From Dechloromonas denitrificans (lineage in GTDB: Bacteria > Pseudomonadota > Gammaproteobacteria > Burkholderiales > Rhodocyclaceae), in the NCBI RefSeq assembly GCF_020510685.1, contig NZ_CP075185.1, positions 1,178,001 through 1,242,000 on the forward strand: 64,000 bases of DNA, in the 5' to 3' direction. Below are positions 46,704 through 56,723 of this stretch, piece after piece (position 1 is the stretch's first letter; the number at the start of each line of letters is the position of its first letter). A program made the position numbers and the translations under genes. The notes under the pieces were generated by a model, which saw nothing but the letters and a program-made list of their open reading frames with translations, made no database searches and had not been told where the DNA came from.

Positions 46704-47221
46704 GTCGGCGCAGCGGCTGGTATCGACGCTTTCGTGGTGCCGCCCCGGAACCCCGCCTGCGTTCCTGGCTGACCGAGCCCGGTTCGCTGACCGCCCGCTG
46801 TCAGCGCCAGTGTGCCGATTTTCGGGTGCGCCTGCTGGCCCAGGGCAAGGGCGCGGCGCTGGCCGACGAGGCGGGCGGCCCGGCGTTGGTGCGGGTACGC
46901 GAAGTGGTTCTCGAATGCGACGGCGTCCCGGTGATTTTTGCCCATACCACGCTGTCTGCCGCCGCCAATGGCCGCCTGACCCGCTGGCTGTCCCGTCTTG
47001 GCACGCGTTCGCTCGGTTCGCTGCTGTTTTTCTTTCCCGGCTTTCACCGCGGGGGCATCGAGTATCGGCGCTTGGACCGGCGTCATCCGCTCTATCGGCG
47101 GGCCGCCATGCTCGGGGCATTCGGCGAGTATCTCTGGGCACGCCGCTCAGCGCACCGTCTCGGCGGGCAGCAGGTGCTGGTCACCGAAGTCTTTCTGCCG
47201 GAAATCCTTCGCCTGAAATGA
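46700..47221 (+). CDS. ubiC: Chorismate--pyruvate lyase
   Basis: A 173-aa cytosolic enzyme making 4-hydroxybenzoate, the ring precursor of ubiquinone, from chorismate. Recognised by LRSWLTEPGSLTARC near the N terminus, RVREVVLECDGVPVIFAHT in the middle, and RRLDRRHPLYRRA with conserved arginines near the end. Start is GTG 46700 overlapping the DUF192 stop. A terminator follows directly after the stop. Confidence 0.88.
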   Translation: MSRRSGWYRRFRGAAPEPRLRSWLTEPGSLTARCQRQCADFRVRLLAQGKGAALADEAGGPALVRVREVVLECDGVPVIFAHTTLSAAANGRLTRWLSRLGTRSLGSLLFFFPGFHRGGIEYRRLDRRHPLYRRAAMLGAFGEYLWARRSAHRLGGQQVLVTEVFLPEILRLK

Positions 47222-47222
47222 A

Positions 47223-47248
47223 AAAACCCTCGCCGCGGCGAGGGTTTT
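47223..47248. terminator. Bidirectional terminator between ubiC and sodB
   Basis: A perfect palindrome AAAACCCTCGCC (47223-47234) and GGCGAGGGTTTT (47237-47248) with A and T flanks, placed between two convergent genes. It works in both directions. Confidence 0.88.
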
Positions 47249-47267
47249 GTCTTTTAGCTGAGCCGAA

Positions 47268-47852
47268 TCAGGCGAAATTGGCTTCCGCGAACGACCAGTT
47301 GACCAGGTTGTTCAGGAAGGTTTCGACAAACTTCGGACGGGCATTGCGGTAATCGATGTAGTAGGCGTGTTCCCATACATCGACGCAGAGCAGAGCCTTG
47401 TCGCCGGTGGTCAGCGGGGTGCCGGCGGCGCCCATGTTGACGATGTCGACGGAACCGTCGGCCTTCTTGACCAGCCAGGTCCAGCCGGAACCGAAGTTGC
47501 CGACGGCCGAGGTCTGGAAGGCGGTCTTGAAGGCATCCAGCGAACCCCATTTGGCGTTGATTGCCGCGGCCAGCGCACCGGCCGGAGCGCCGCCGCCGTT
47601 CGGCTTCAGGCAGTTCCAGAAGAAGGTGTGGTTCCAGACCTGCGCTGCGTTGTTGTACACGCCGCCGGCCGGGGCCTTCTTGACGATGGCTTCGAGATCG
47701 AGATTTTCGTACTCGCTGCCCTTGATCAGGTTGTTCAGGTTGGTGACGTAGGCCTGGTGGTGCTTGGCGTAGTGGTAATCAAAGGTCTCGGCCGACATGT
47801 GCGGGGCGAGGGCATCTTTGGCGAACGGCAGTTGGGGTAGTTGGTGTTCCAT
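47268..47852 (-). CDS. sodB: Superoxide dismutase, Fe type
   Basis: A 194-aa cytosolic enzyme. Metal ligands are visible in [10 protein letters not shown] (first His), [11 protein letters not shown] (second His), and [11 protein letters not shown] (Asp and His). [13 protein letters not shown] carries the active-site glutamine position typical of Fe-type enzymes, and [10 protein letters not shown] follows. A manganese or cambialistic form cannot be excluded. GGAGAA lies ahead of the ATG. It is 38 bases downstream of xseA on the same strand. Confidence 0.95.
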   Translation of the reverse strand: MEHQLPQLPFAKDALAPHMSAETFDYHYAKHHQAYVTNLNNLIKGSEYENLDLEAIVKKAPAGGVYNNAAQVWNHTFFWNCLKPNGGGAPAGALAAAINAKWGSLDAFKTAFQTSAVGNFGSGWTWLVKKADGSVDIVNMGAAGTPLTTGDKALLCVDVWEHAYYIDYRNARPKFVETFLNNLVNWSFAEANFA

Positions 47853-47890
47853 TTATTTTCTCCGTTGTATTGAGGGGTAAATCGAAAATT

Positions 47891-49243
47891 CTAGTCAGCT
47901 TCGGGCGGTGCGACAACTTTATCGACGACGACGCTGGCCGCTCCCCGGGCAAAGCTCAGGCGGAGCGTTTCACCGGGAGTCAGTGCAGCCGCGTCGCGAA
48001 CGGCGCGCCCGTTCCGGTCAATGGCCAGAGCATAACCCCGAGCGAGTACCGCGCTCGGGTCAAGTTGGCTCAGACCACTGGCTAGCGAATTAAGTTTCGC
48101 CGCCTGCTGGGAAATTTGCCAGTGGGTCAGATGATTCAAGCGGTAGTGCAGGTGCGTCAGGTGTTCGCCCTGCGTGCGCGGCTGCGGCCGGGCGGCGTTG
48201 AGGCGTTGCCGGAAAATGTTCAGGCGCAGCTGGCCGGCTTCGCTCCGGTAGCTCAGCGCGTGGTGCAGGCGACGGGCCAGCGCCTGAACGTCGAGCTTGC
48301 GCTGGGCGATCCGCTCGGCCGGGTGCAGCAGCCGGGTGGCGAGCCAGTCGAGATGCTGCTGGCGTTCGGCCAAAGAGCGCTCGATGCGCCGGGCTAACTG
48401 GTTTTGCAGCCCGTCCAGCCGGGCGAGCAGGGCGTCGCGATCGGGGCTGAGCAGTTCGGCGGCGGCGGTCGGGGTCGGGGCGCGCAGGTCGGCGGCAAAG
48501 TCGGCGATGGTGAAATCGGTTTCGTGCCCGACACCGGCAACGACCGGGATGGCCGAGGCGCGAATGGCGCGGGCGACGCACTCCTCGTTGAAGGCCCAGA
48601 GGTCTTCGATGCTGCCGCCGCCGCGACAGAGGATGATGGCGTCGCAGCTATCGGTGTTGGCCAGGGCCAGGGCCGCCGCAATTTTTTCGCCGGCCCCTTC
48701 GCCCTGAACCGTGCAAGGGAAAAGCGTGATGCGCAGATGCGGCGCCCGGCGGCGGAGCGTGGTCAGGACATCGCGCAGCGCCGCGGCTTGCAGGCTGGTG
48801 ACGATGGCCAGGTGGCGTGGAAAGCTGGGGAGCGGCCGTTTGTTTTCCACGGCAAACAGGCCTTCGCTTTCGAGTTGGGCCTTGAGACGCAGGAAGCGTT
48901 CGAACAGGTCGCCCTGGCCGGCCCGGCGAATGGCTTCGACATTCAGCTGGAATTCGCCGCGCGGCTCGTAAAACGAGACGAGGACGCGCGCTTCAATCTT
49001 CTGGCCGTTTTCCAGGCGCCAGCCGAGCAGTTGTGCCCGGCTGCGCCACATGACGCAGCGCACCTGGGCGCTGGCATCCTTCAGTGAAAAATAGACGTGG
49101 CCCGAAGCCGCGTAAGTCAGGTTGGAAATTTCGCCGCCAATCCAGGTGAGCGGAAAGGCGCTCTCCAGGCATTCGCGAACCAGACGGTTCAGGGCGGAGA
49201 CGGAGAGTATGGAATTATTGACAGGTGGTGTAGGGCTGACCAT
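47891..49243 (-). CDS. xseA: Exodeoxyribonuclease VII large subunit
   Basis: A 450-aa DNA repair nuclease subunit. It has the OB-fold N terminus (LTWIGGEISNLTYAASGHVYFSLKD), the catalytic core with VVAGVGHETDFTIADFAADLRAPTPTAAAEL, and a long coiled-coil C-terminal helix region rich in Arg and Gln. ATG 49243 gives the normal start; the open frame above it is not conserved. The small subunit xseB is not next to it. Confidence 0.95.
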   Translation of the reverse strand: MVSPTPPVNNSILSVSALNRLVRECLESAFPLTWIGGEISNLTYAASGHVYFSLKDASAQVRCVMWRSRAQLLGWRLENGQKIEARVLVSFYEPRGEFQLNVEAIRRAGQGDLFERFLRLKAQLESEGLFAVENKRPLPSFPRHLAIVTSLQAAALRDVLTTLRRRAPHLRITLFPCTVQGEGAGEKIAAALALANTDSCDAIILCRGGGSIEDLWAFNEECVARAIRASAIPVVAGVGHETDFTIADFAADLRAPTPTAAAELLSPDRDALLARLDGLQNQLARRIERSLAERQQHLDWLATRLLHPAERIAQRKLDVQALARRLHHALSYRSEAGQLRLNIFRQRLNAARPQPRTQGEHLTHLHYRLNHLTHWQISQQAAKLNSLASGLSQLDPSAVLARGYALAIDRNGRAVRDAAALTPGETLRLSFARGAASVVVDKVVAPPEAD

Positions 49244-49537
49244 CGGCCGATTGTAACCTGAAGGTCTCCTCGGTGGGCGTGGCCTTGACACGGCGATAAT
49301 TTGTCAAGTTATTGATTATTAGAGATATAAACTAGTTGCCTTGTTTTTTGGCAGAGCAAGAAAAATCCTTTGCCGGGCTGGGTTTAGCGCAGTTGATGAC
49401 AAGTCATTCACAGACTTATCCACAGCTTTTGGGGATAAGCGGTATACGCCCGGATTTTGCTGCGGCAAATTGTCGCTTGCCCCTGTTACTCAGGCGAGGC
49501 AAAATCCCGGGTTAAATTTCCAGCGAGGATTCCCCAC
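49244..49537. other. 294-base intergenic region between xseA and exbB with a DnaA-box-like site
   Basis: An AT-rich divergent promoter region. It contains a perfect TTATCCACA (49416-49424), the DnaA-box consensus, which is also part of an interrupted palindrome TTATCC ... GGATAA (to 49439). With a single box and no replication genes nearby it is not an origin; it may be a regulatory or titration site. Confidence 0.4.
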
Positions 49538-50143
49538 GTGTTTGCAATCGTTCAGGCTGCTGGTTGGCCCATCTGGCCCCTGCTTTTGGCCTCCATCATT
49601 TCCGTTGCCCTGATTATCGAACGCCTGGTCGCCTTGCGGCGGAGCAAGGTCGTGCCGCACGGCCTGCTCCAGCGCTCGGTCGGCGAATTCAAGCGCGGCG
49701 CCAATAACGACAAGCTGCTCGAAGAACTGGAACGCCATTCGCCGCTCGGCCGCGTGCTGTCGGCCGGCTTGCGCAACGTCGGCAATTCCCGCGAGATCAT
49801 GAAGGAATCGATCGAGGAGGCTGGCGCGGCGGTCGCTCACGAGTTGAGTCGTTATCTGACGACGCTCGGCACCATCGCTTCGATCAGCCCGCTGATGGGG
49901 CTTTTTGGCACGGTTGTCGGGATGATCGAGATTTTCGGTTCGCAGGCCCCGACCGGCGGTAATCCGCAGCAACTGGCACACGGCATCGCGATGGCGCTGT
50001 ACAACACCGGTTTCGGTATCTTCATTGCCATTCCGAGCATGATCTTCTGGCGGCATTTCCGCGCGCTGGTCGATGGCTACGTGGTGGAGATGGAGCAGCA
50101 GGCGGTCCGTCTGGTCGAATACATGCATGGTGACCGGAAGTAA
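49538..50143 (+). CDS. exbB: ExbB/TolQ/MotA-family proton channel protein
   Basis: A 201-aa inner-membrane protein with three helices (about 8-25, 110-135 and 150-175). The family core motif IASISPLMGLFGTVVGMIEIF is present. With the next gene it forms an ExbBD-type proton-driven energiser. GTG 49538 has GAGGAT upstream. It lies ahead of lpxK and kdsB, a frequent betaproteobacterial order, so it may act in envelope transport rather than TonB-linked uptake. Confidence 0.9.
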   Translation: MFAIVQAAGWPIWPLLLASIISVALIIERLVALRRSKVVPHGLLQRSVGEFKRGANNDKLLEELERHSPLGRVLSAGLRNVGNSREIMKESIEEAGAAVAHELSRYLTTLGTIASISPLMGLFGTVVGMIEIFGSQAPTGGNPQQLAHGIAMALYNTGFGIFIAIPSMIFWRHFRALVDGYVVEMEQQAVRLVEYMHGDRK

Positions 50144-50146
50144 GCC

Positions 50147-50563
50147 ATGAATTTCCAGCGTGGGCGTAGCCGGGAAGAGCCGGAAATCAATTTGATCCCG
50201 ATGATCGACGTGTTGCTGGTCATCATCATTTTTCTGATGCTGACGACGACCTATTCGAAATTCTCCGGTCTGGAAATCAATCTGCCGACGGCGGACGCCA
50301 GCAAGCAGGCGGAACAGCCGAACGAGATCGATGTGGCGGTAACGGCCTCCGGCCAGATTCTCGTCAATAAGTCGCCATTGGCCGCCACCGACGTCAAGGG
50401 GATTTCCGAAGCCCTGCAGCGGGCCGCCGGGACGCGCGCCGATCCGGTGATCGTCATCAATGCCGATGCCAAGGCGACGCACCAGAGCGTGGTTGATGTG
50501 ATGCAGGCGGCGCAGACCGCCGGTTACCCGCATATTTCCTTCGCCACCCAAGCGCCACGCTGA
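50147..50563 (+). CDS. exbD: ExbD/TolR-family protein
   Basis: A 138-aa protein with one N-terminal membrane helix (about 18-38). The conserved aspartate lies in INLIPMIDVLLVIIIFLM, the proton-relay residue of ExbD. The rest is a periplasmic domain. Its stop overlaps the lpxK start (TGATG), coupling the energiser to lipid A synthesis genes. Confidence 0.9.
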   Translation: MNFQRGRSREEPEINLIPMIDVLLVIIIFLMLTTTYSKFSGLEINLPTADASKQAEQPNEIDVAVTASGQILVNKSPLAATDVKGISEALQRAAGTRADPVIVINADAKATHQSVVDVMQAAQTAGYPHISFATQAPR

Positions 50564-51573
50564 TGCTGGCTGGCTGGCTGCAGCGTCAATGGTTTGAGCA
50601 ACGCCGGCTTTCGCCGGCGTTGTGGCTTTTGCTGCCGCTGCTTTTGCCGCTCGCCGGGCTGTTCGTTTTTCTCGCCTGGGTGAATCGTCGGCAGGCCCGG
50701 CCGGTGCGCTTGCCGGTGCCGGTCGTCGTGGTTGGCAATATCACCGTCGGGGGCGCCGGCAAGACGCCGCTGACCATCTGGCTGGCCGGCCAGTTAAGCG
50801 CTCGCGGCTGGCGGCCGGGCATCGTCAGCCGGGGGTACGGTGCCAGCAACGCGCAAGCCCGTCCGGTGCTGAGCACTTCGTCGCCCGCCGAGGTCGGCGA
50901 CGAGCCGATTCTGCTGGCCCGCCGCAGCGGCCGGCCGGTCTGGGTTGGTCGTGATCGGGTTGCGGCAGGCCAGGCCTTGCTGGCGGCGCATCCCGAAGTG
51001 AATATTGTGTTGTGCGACGATGGTCTGCAGCACTACCGGCTGGCGCGCGATGTCGAACTGGCCGTCTTCGATGGTCGGGGGGCCGGCAACGGCTGGCGTC
51101 TGCCGCTTGGGCCGTTGCGCGAATCCTTGAGCCGTCTGGCGACGGTCGACGCAGTTGTCTGCAATGGCTTGCCTGACAGCCGGATTGGCGAAGCGGTGGC
51201 GCAGTTCGCAATGCGCCTGCGGGCCGAAAACTTTTACCGGCTTGGCGATTCCCGGCAGACCTGCGGCGCCGAGTCCTTGGCCGGACGAAAGCTCTACGCC
51301 CTAGCCGGGATTGGCGACCCGGGGCGATTTTTCCGCACCCTGGCAGGCTTGGGTCTGGTTTGCGCAGAACACCCGTTTCCCGATCACCACGCCTATTCGG
51401 CTGCCGATCTGGCTTTCGCCGGTGACGGCATCCTGCTGATGACCGAGAAGGATGCAGTAAAATGCGCCGGTCTGACGGCAGGCGAAACCTGGGTTTTGCC
51501 CGTCGAGGCCGAGCTGTCGCCGGCCCTCATTGAACTTATTCTGGAGAAACTCCATGGACGCCAGGCTGCTTGA
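50563..51573 (+). CDS. lpxK: Tetraacyldisaccharide 4'-kinase LpxK
   Basis: A 336-aa membrane-associated kinase of lipid A synthesis, adding the 4'-phosphate. One N-terminal helix (about 19-41) is followed by the P-loop [19 protein letters not shown] and the family SRGYG element. Later comes [21 protein letters not shown] with the catalytic aspartate, and [13 protein letters not shown] near the C terminus. It overlaps the Trm112-like gene by 20 bases. Confidence 0.96.
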   Translation: MLAGWLQRQWFEQRRLSPALWLLLPLLLPLAGLFVFLAWVNRRQARPVRLPVPVVVVGNITVGGAGKTPLTIWLAGQLSARGWRPGIVSRGYGASNAQARPVLSTSSPAEVGDEPILLARRSGRPVWVGRDRVAAGQALLAAHPEVNIVLCDDGLQHYRLARDVELAVFDGRGAGNGWRLPLGPLRESLSRLATVDAVVCNGLPDSRIGEAVAQFAMRLRAENFYRLGDSRQTCGAESLAGRKLYALAGIGDPGRFFRTLAGLGLVCAEHPFPDHHAYSAADLAFAGDGILLMTEKDAVKCAGLTAGETWVLPVEAELSPALIELILEKLHGRQAA

Positions 51574-51730
51574 TATCCTCGTCTGCCCGATTTGCAAGGG
51601 CAATCTCGAACACCGCAAAGCCGAAAAGGAACTGGTCTGCAAGCCGTGCAAACTGGCCTTCCCGATTCGCGACGACATTCCGATCATGCTCGAGGACGAG
51701 GCGAGACAACTGCCGGCGGACGGTCAGTAA
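51554..51730 (+). CDS. Trm112/YcaR-family zinc-ribbon protein
   Basis: A 58-aa protein with [19 protein letters not shown] and [20 protein letters not shown], giving a four-cysteine zinc site of the Trm112/UPF0434 family. It lies between lpxK and kdsB, the usual place in proteobacteria. GGAG precedes the ATG, and the stop overlaps the kdsB start (TAATG). Molecular role in bacteria is not settled. Confidence 0.92.
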   Translation: MDARLLDILVCPICKGNLEHRKAEKELVCKPCKLAFPIRDDIPIMLEDEARQLPADGQ

Positions 51731-52503
51731 TGTCCGCTGTGGCCTTCAAGATCGTCATTCCGGCGCGCTACGCGTCGACCCGCTTGCCGGGCAAGCCGCT
51801 GCTCGATCTCGGCGGCAAGCCGATGATCGTCCGGGTCGCCGAGCGGGCCCGGCTTGCCGGGGCGGAAGAGATATGGGTGGCGACCGACAACCTGGAAGTG
51901 CGTGCCGCGGCCGAGGCCTGTGAAATCGCCGCGCTGATGACGCGGGCCGACCATCCGACCGGTACCGATCGTCTGGCCGAAGTGGTCGAACAGCGTGGCT
52001 GGAGTGGCGAGACCATCGTCGTCAATGTGCAGGGCGATGAGCCGCTGATCGATCCGGAAATCATCATCCAGACGGCCCGGCAACTGGCGACCAGTGGCGC
52101 CGACATCGCGACGGTAGCGCATCCGATCACCGAGGCCGGCGATTTCTTCAATCCGAACGTCGTCAAGGTGGTTTGTCGCGCCGATGGCGATGCCGCTTAC
52201 TTTTCGCGGGCGCCGATTCCCTATGCCCGCGATCACTTCGCCCGCGAAAATGGCGGCGAGACCTTGCCGGCCGGTTTTCCGGCCTATCGCCACGTCGGGC
52301 TTTATGCCTATCGGGCCAGCTTTTTGAAGGCTTATGCCGGATTGAGCGTAGCGCCGACCGAGCAGTTCGAATCGCTCGAGCAATTGCGGGCGCTTTGGCA
52401 TGGCTACCGGATCAGTGTCGCGCTGATCGACGCGGCGCCGGCAGCGGGGGTCGATACCCCCGAAGATGCTGAGCGGATGCGCAAACTGTTTGACCGAGTT
52501 TGA
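51730..52503 (+). CDS. kdsB: 3-deoxy-manno-octulosonate cytidylyltransferase
   Basis: A 257-aa cytosolic enzyme activating KDO as CMP-KDO for lipopolysaccharide inner core. N-terminal nucleotide-binding motif [24 protein letters not shown], then [15 protein letters not shown] and [12 protein letters not shown] with metal-binding aspartate, and [12 protein letters not shown]. Length is normal. ATG lies within the previous stop. Confidence 0.96.
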   Translation: MSAVAFKIVIPARYASTRLPGKPLLDLGGKPMIVRVAERARLAGAEEIWVATDNLEVRAAAEACEIAALMTRADHPTGTDRLAEVVEQRGWSGETIVVNVQGDEPLIDPEIIIQTARQLATSGADIATVAHPITEAGDFFNPNVVKVVCRADGDAAYFSRAPIPYARDHFARENGGETLPAGFPAYRHVGLYAYRASFLKAYAGLSVAPTEQFESLEQLRALWHGYRISVALIDAAPAAGVDTPEDAERMRKLFDRV

Positions 52504-52568
52504 AATAGCGAGTAATTTTTCTCTTTTAGAGAACGGCTGCCAACAAGGCTTTTCGAAGCCGATAATAA

Positions 52569-53255
<687 letters not shown>

Positions 53256-53265
53256 GAGAAGGAAA

Positions 53266-54525
53266 ATGACGGTGAAAAACGCCTTCTACGCGCAGTCGGG
53301 GGGCGTCACCGCCGTCATCAATGCGACGGCGTGCGGCCTCATCCAGGAAGCGCGCCGCCATCCCGATAAAATCGGGAAAGTGCTGGCCGGTCGCGATGGC
53401 ATCATCGGTGCGCTGACGGAAGACCTGATCGACACCAGCCTCGAATCCGACGCCGATATTGCCCGCCTGCGTTCTACGCCGGGCGGCGCCTTCGGTTCCT
53501 GCCGCTACAAACTGAAAAGCGTGGACGAGCATCGTGCCCAGTACGAACGCCTGATCGAGGTATTCAAGGCGCACGACATCGGTTACTTCTTCTACAACGG
53601 CGGCAACGATTCGATGGACACCGCCTGGAAGGTGTCGCAGATCGCCGAAAAAATGGGTTACCCGGTGGTTTGCGTCGGCGTTCCCAAGACGGTCGATAAC
53701 GATCTGCCGCTGACCGATTGCTGCCCCGGTTTCGGTTCGGTCGCCAAATATGTCGCCACCTCGAGCCGCGAAGCGGGCTACGACGTGGCCTCGATGGCCC
53801 GGACTTCGACCAAGATTTTCGTCCTTGAAGTGATGGGCCGTCACGCCGGCTGGATCACCGCCGCCTGTGGATTGGCTGCCGAGAATGCCGGGGAACCGCC
53901 GCACATCCTGCTATTCCCCGAAGTGCCTTTCGATCCCGAGCGTTTCCTGGCGCGGGCGGACGAATGCGTCAAGCGCTACGGTTATTGCACCGTTGCCGTA
54001 TCCGAGGGCTTGTCGGATGCCGCGGGCAAGCTGATTGCCGAGTCCGGCAGCAAGGATGCCTTCGGTCATTCGCAGCTGGGCGGCGTTGGTCAGATCGTTG
54101 CCCAACTGATCAAGGACAAGCTCGGCTACAAGTATCACTGGGCGCTGGCCGACTACCTGCAACGTTCGGCCCGCCATCTCGCTTCGCGGACCGATGTCGA
54201 GCAGGCGCATGCGCTGGGTGTGGCGGCGGTCGATCTCGCGCTGCAGGGCAAGAATGCGGTGATGGCCACCATCAAACGCCTTTCGGACAAGCCCTACCGC
54301 TGGGAAATCGGCGATGCACCGCTGAAGGATATCGCCAACGTCGAACGCAAGATGCCGGCTGAATTCATTTCGGCCGACGGTTTCCACATTACCGATGCCT
54401 GCCGCACCTATTTGCAGCCGCTGATCGAAGGCGAGGATCCGCCGCCGTATCGCAACGGGCTACCTGATTATGTTCGTCTGAAGAACGTGACCGTCACAAA
54501 AAAACTGGGTGCGTTCAAGGTTTGA
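53266..54525 (+). CDS. pfp: Pyrophosphate-dependent 6-phosphofructokinase
   Basis: A 419-aa enzyme of the PFK-A superfamily. The phosphate-donor site has GGNDSMDTAWK (aspartate in place of the glycine seen in ATP enzymes) and the next motif is PKTVDNDLPLTD with the lysine typical of PPi-dependent forms. MGRHAGWITAACGLA follows. These features point to reversible use of PPi, serving both glycolysis and gluconeogenesis. It lies directly ahead of a proton-pumping pyrophosphatase, the other main PPi user. Confidence 0.93.
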   Translation: MTVKNAFYAQSGGVTAVINATACGLIQEARRHPDKIGKVLAGRDGIIGALTEDLIDTSLESDADIARLRSTPGGAFGSCRYKLKSVDEHRAQYERLIEVFKAHDIGYFFYNGGNDSMDTAWKVSQIAEKMGYPVVCVGVPKTVDNDLPLTDCCPGFGSVAKYVATSSREAGYDVASMARTSTKIFVLEVMGRHAGWITAACGLAAENAGEPPHILLFPEVPFDPERFLARADECVKRYGYCTVAVSEGLSDAAGKLIAESGSKDAFGHSQLGGVGQIVAQLIKDKLGYKYHWALADYLQRSARHLASRTDVEQAHALGVAAVDLALQGKNAVMATIKRLSDKPYRWEIGDAPLKDIANVERKMPAEFISADGFHITDACRTYLQPLIEGEDPPPYRNGLPDYVRLKNVTVTKKLGAFKV

Positions 54526-54549
54526 TTTTTTAGCCAAGGGAGGGTGAAT

Positions 54550-56622
54550 ATGTCTGAAGCGTTGTGGTTGGCGCTTGGGTGCGCCGTTTTGGCAGTACTT
54601 TATGGCTGGGTTTCCAGTCGACAGATTCTCGCGTTACCGGCCGGCAACGACCGCATGCAGGAGATCGCCAAGGCGATCCAGGAAGGCGCCGAGGCTTATC
54701 TCAGCCGACAGTACAAAACCATCGCCATGGTCGGCATTGTTCTCTTCCTGGTCATTGGCTTCGTGCCCAAGCTGGGCTGGCTGACGGCCATCGGCTTCCT
54801 GATCGGCGCCGTGCTGTCGGGGGCGGCCGGGTTCATCGGCATGAATGTTTCGGTGCGCGCCAATGTGCGGACGGCCGAAGCCGCCCGCGGTGGCATTGCG
54901 GCGGCGCTCGATGTCGCCTTCAAGGGTGGCGCGATTACCGGGATGCTGGTGGTCGGGCTCGGGCTGCTCGGCGTGGCCGGCTACTTTGTCTTCCTCAAGT
55001 CGGTTAATGCACCGGATGCCGAATTGAGTCATGTCATCGAGCCGCTGGTGGGTTTGGCCTTCGGTTCCTCGCTGATTTCCATCTTCGCCCGTTTGGGTGG
55101 TGGCATCTTTACCAAGGGCGCCGACGTCGGTGCCGACCTGGTCGGCAAGGTTGAAGCCGGTATTCCGGAAGACGACCCGCGCAATCCGGCGGTGATCGCC
55201 GACAACGTCGGCGACAACGTCGGTGACTGCGCCGGCATGGCGGCCGACCTGTTCGAAACCTACGCCGTGACCGTGGTTGCGACCATGGTCCTGGCGGCGT
55301 TGACGATTAAGGCGACGCCGGCGCTGGGTGAAAACTTGTTGCTCTATCCGCTGGCCCTGGGCGGTGTCTCGATCATCGCCTCGATCATCGGTTGCTATTT
55401 CGTCAAGGCCACCGAGGGCGGCAAGATCATGGGCGCTCTTTATCGCGGCCTGATCGTCGCCGGGGTGCTGGCGCTGGCTGCCTACTATCCGGTGACTTCC
55501 TGGCTGATCGGCGCCGGGGCGGTGCTGCCGGATGGCTCGACGATCAATACGGCAACGATGTTCGGTTGTTCTCTCGTTGGCCTGGTGCTGACTGCCGCGC
55601 TGGTCTGGATTACCGAGTACTACACCGGTACCGATTATGCGCCGGTCAAGCATGTTGCCGAAGCCTCGACCACCGGGCACGGGACCAACATCATCGCCGG
55701 TCTCGGCGTGTCGATGAAGTCGACGGCGCTGCCGGTCCTTTCGGTCTGCGCCTCGATCTACGCCGCCTATGCACTGGGCGGGCTGTTCGGTATCGCCATC
55801 GCTGCCACCTCGATGCTGTCGATGGCCGGTATCGTCGTCGCCCTCGATGCCTATGGTCCGATTACCGACAATGCCGGTGGTATCGCCGAAATGGCCGGTT
55901 TGCCCGAGGAAGTGCGCAATGTCACCGATCCGCTTGATGCGGTGGGCAACACCACCAAGGCGGTGACCAAGGGCTATGCCATCGGTTCGGCCGGTCTGGC
56001 CGCCCTGGTGCTGTTCGCCGATTACACGCATGCGCTCGGCCTGGATAAAACCACGGGTCTGCCCTTTACCTTCGACCTGTCGAACCACATGGTGATCATC
56101 GGTCTGATCATCGGCGGTCTGATTCCCTACCTATTCGGCGCGATGGCCATGGAAGCGGTTGGCCGTTCGGCTGGTGCCGTGGTTGTCGAAGTGCGCCGCC
56201 AGTTCAAGGAAATTCCCGGCATCATGGAAGGTACGGCCAAGCCGGATTATTCCAAGGCTGTCGATATGCTGACCGTGGCGGCCATCAAGGAAATGATGAT
56301 TCCGTCGATTCTGCCGGTCGCCGTGCCCATCGTCGTTGGTCTGCTTCTCGGTCCGGTGGCACTGGGTGGCCTGCTGGTCGGGACCATCGTCACCGGGCTG
56401 TTCGTCGCCATTTCGATGACGACGGGCGGCGGGGCCTGGGATAACGCCAAGAAATACATCGAAGATGGACATTTCGGCGGAAAAGGCTCGGATGCACATA
56501 AAGCCGCTGTGACCGGCGACACCGTTGGCGATCCCTACAAGGATACGGCGGGGCCGGCGGTCAATCCGTTGATCAAGATCATCAACCTGGTAGCGCTCCT
56601 GATCGTGCCTTTAATGGTGTGA
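54550..56622 (+). CDS. hppA: Proton-translocating membrane pyrophosphatase
   Basis: A 690-aa inner-membrane pump with about 16 helices, coupling PPi hydrolysis to proton export. Substrate motifs are [20 protein letters not shown] and [19 protein letters not shown], with matching acidic clusters in the second half ([11 protein letters not shown] and [15 protein letters not shown]). The segment [10 protein letters not shown] has lysine where potassium-dependent enzymes carry alanine, indicating the potassium-independent class. ATG 54550 has GGGAGG upstream; an in-frame GTG at 54544 overlaps that site. Confidence 0.96.
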   Translation: MSEALWLALGCAVLAVLYGWVSSRQILALPAGNDRMQEIAKAIQEGAEAYLSRQYKTIAMVGIVLFLVIGFVPKLGWLTAIGFLIGAVLSGAAGFIGMNVSVRANVRTAEAARGGIAAALDVAFKGGAITGMLVVGLGLLGVAGYFVFLKSVNAPDAELSHVIEPLVGLAFGSSLISIFARLGGGIFTKGADVGADLVGKVEAGIPEDDPRNPAVIADNVGDNVGDCAGMAADLFETYAVTVVATMVLAALTIKATPALGENLLLYPLALGGVSIIASIIGCYFVKATEGGKIMGALYRGLIVAGVLALAAYYPVTSWLIGAGAVLPDGSTINTATMFGCSLVGLVLTAALVWITEYYTGTDYAPVKHVAEASTTGHGTNIIAGLGVSMKSTALPVLSVCASIYAAYALGGLFGIAIAATSMLSMAGIVVALDAYGPITDNAGGIAEMAGLPEEVRNVTDPLDAVGNTTKAVTKGYAIGSAGLAALVLFADYTHALGLDKTTGLPFTFDLSNHMVIIGLIIGGLIPYLFGAMAMEAVGRSAGAVVVEVRRQFKEIPGIMEGTAKPDYSKAVDMLTVAAIKEMMIPSILPVAVPIVVGLLLGPVALGGLLVGTIVTGLFVAISMTTGGGAWDNAKKYIEDGHFGGKGSDAHKAAVTGDTVGDPYKDTAGPAVNPLIKIINLVALLIVPLMV

Positions 56623-56640
56623 AATTTCACACTCCAATTG

Positions 56641-56667
56641 AAAAAGGCGGTTTCGACCGCCTTTTTT
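56641..56667 (+). terminator. Terminator after hppA
   Basis: Stem GGCGGT (56646-56651, preceded by five A) with ACCGCC (56656-56661), TTCG loop, then six T. Confidence 0.92.
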
Positions 56668-56723
56668 ATTTTGATTTCTTTAGACTCCGTTTTTTGGCCA
56701 AATCAGAAGCGTAGAGCAGCGGC

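Noticed and set aside
49416..49424. Replication origin at the DnaA box
   Set aside because: Only one perfect box, no cluster and no dnaA, dnaN or gidA nearby.
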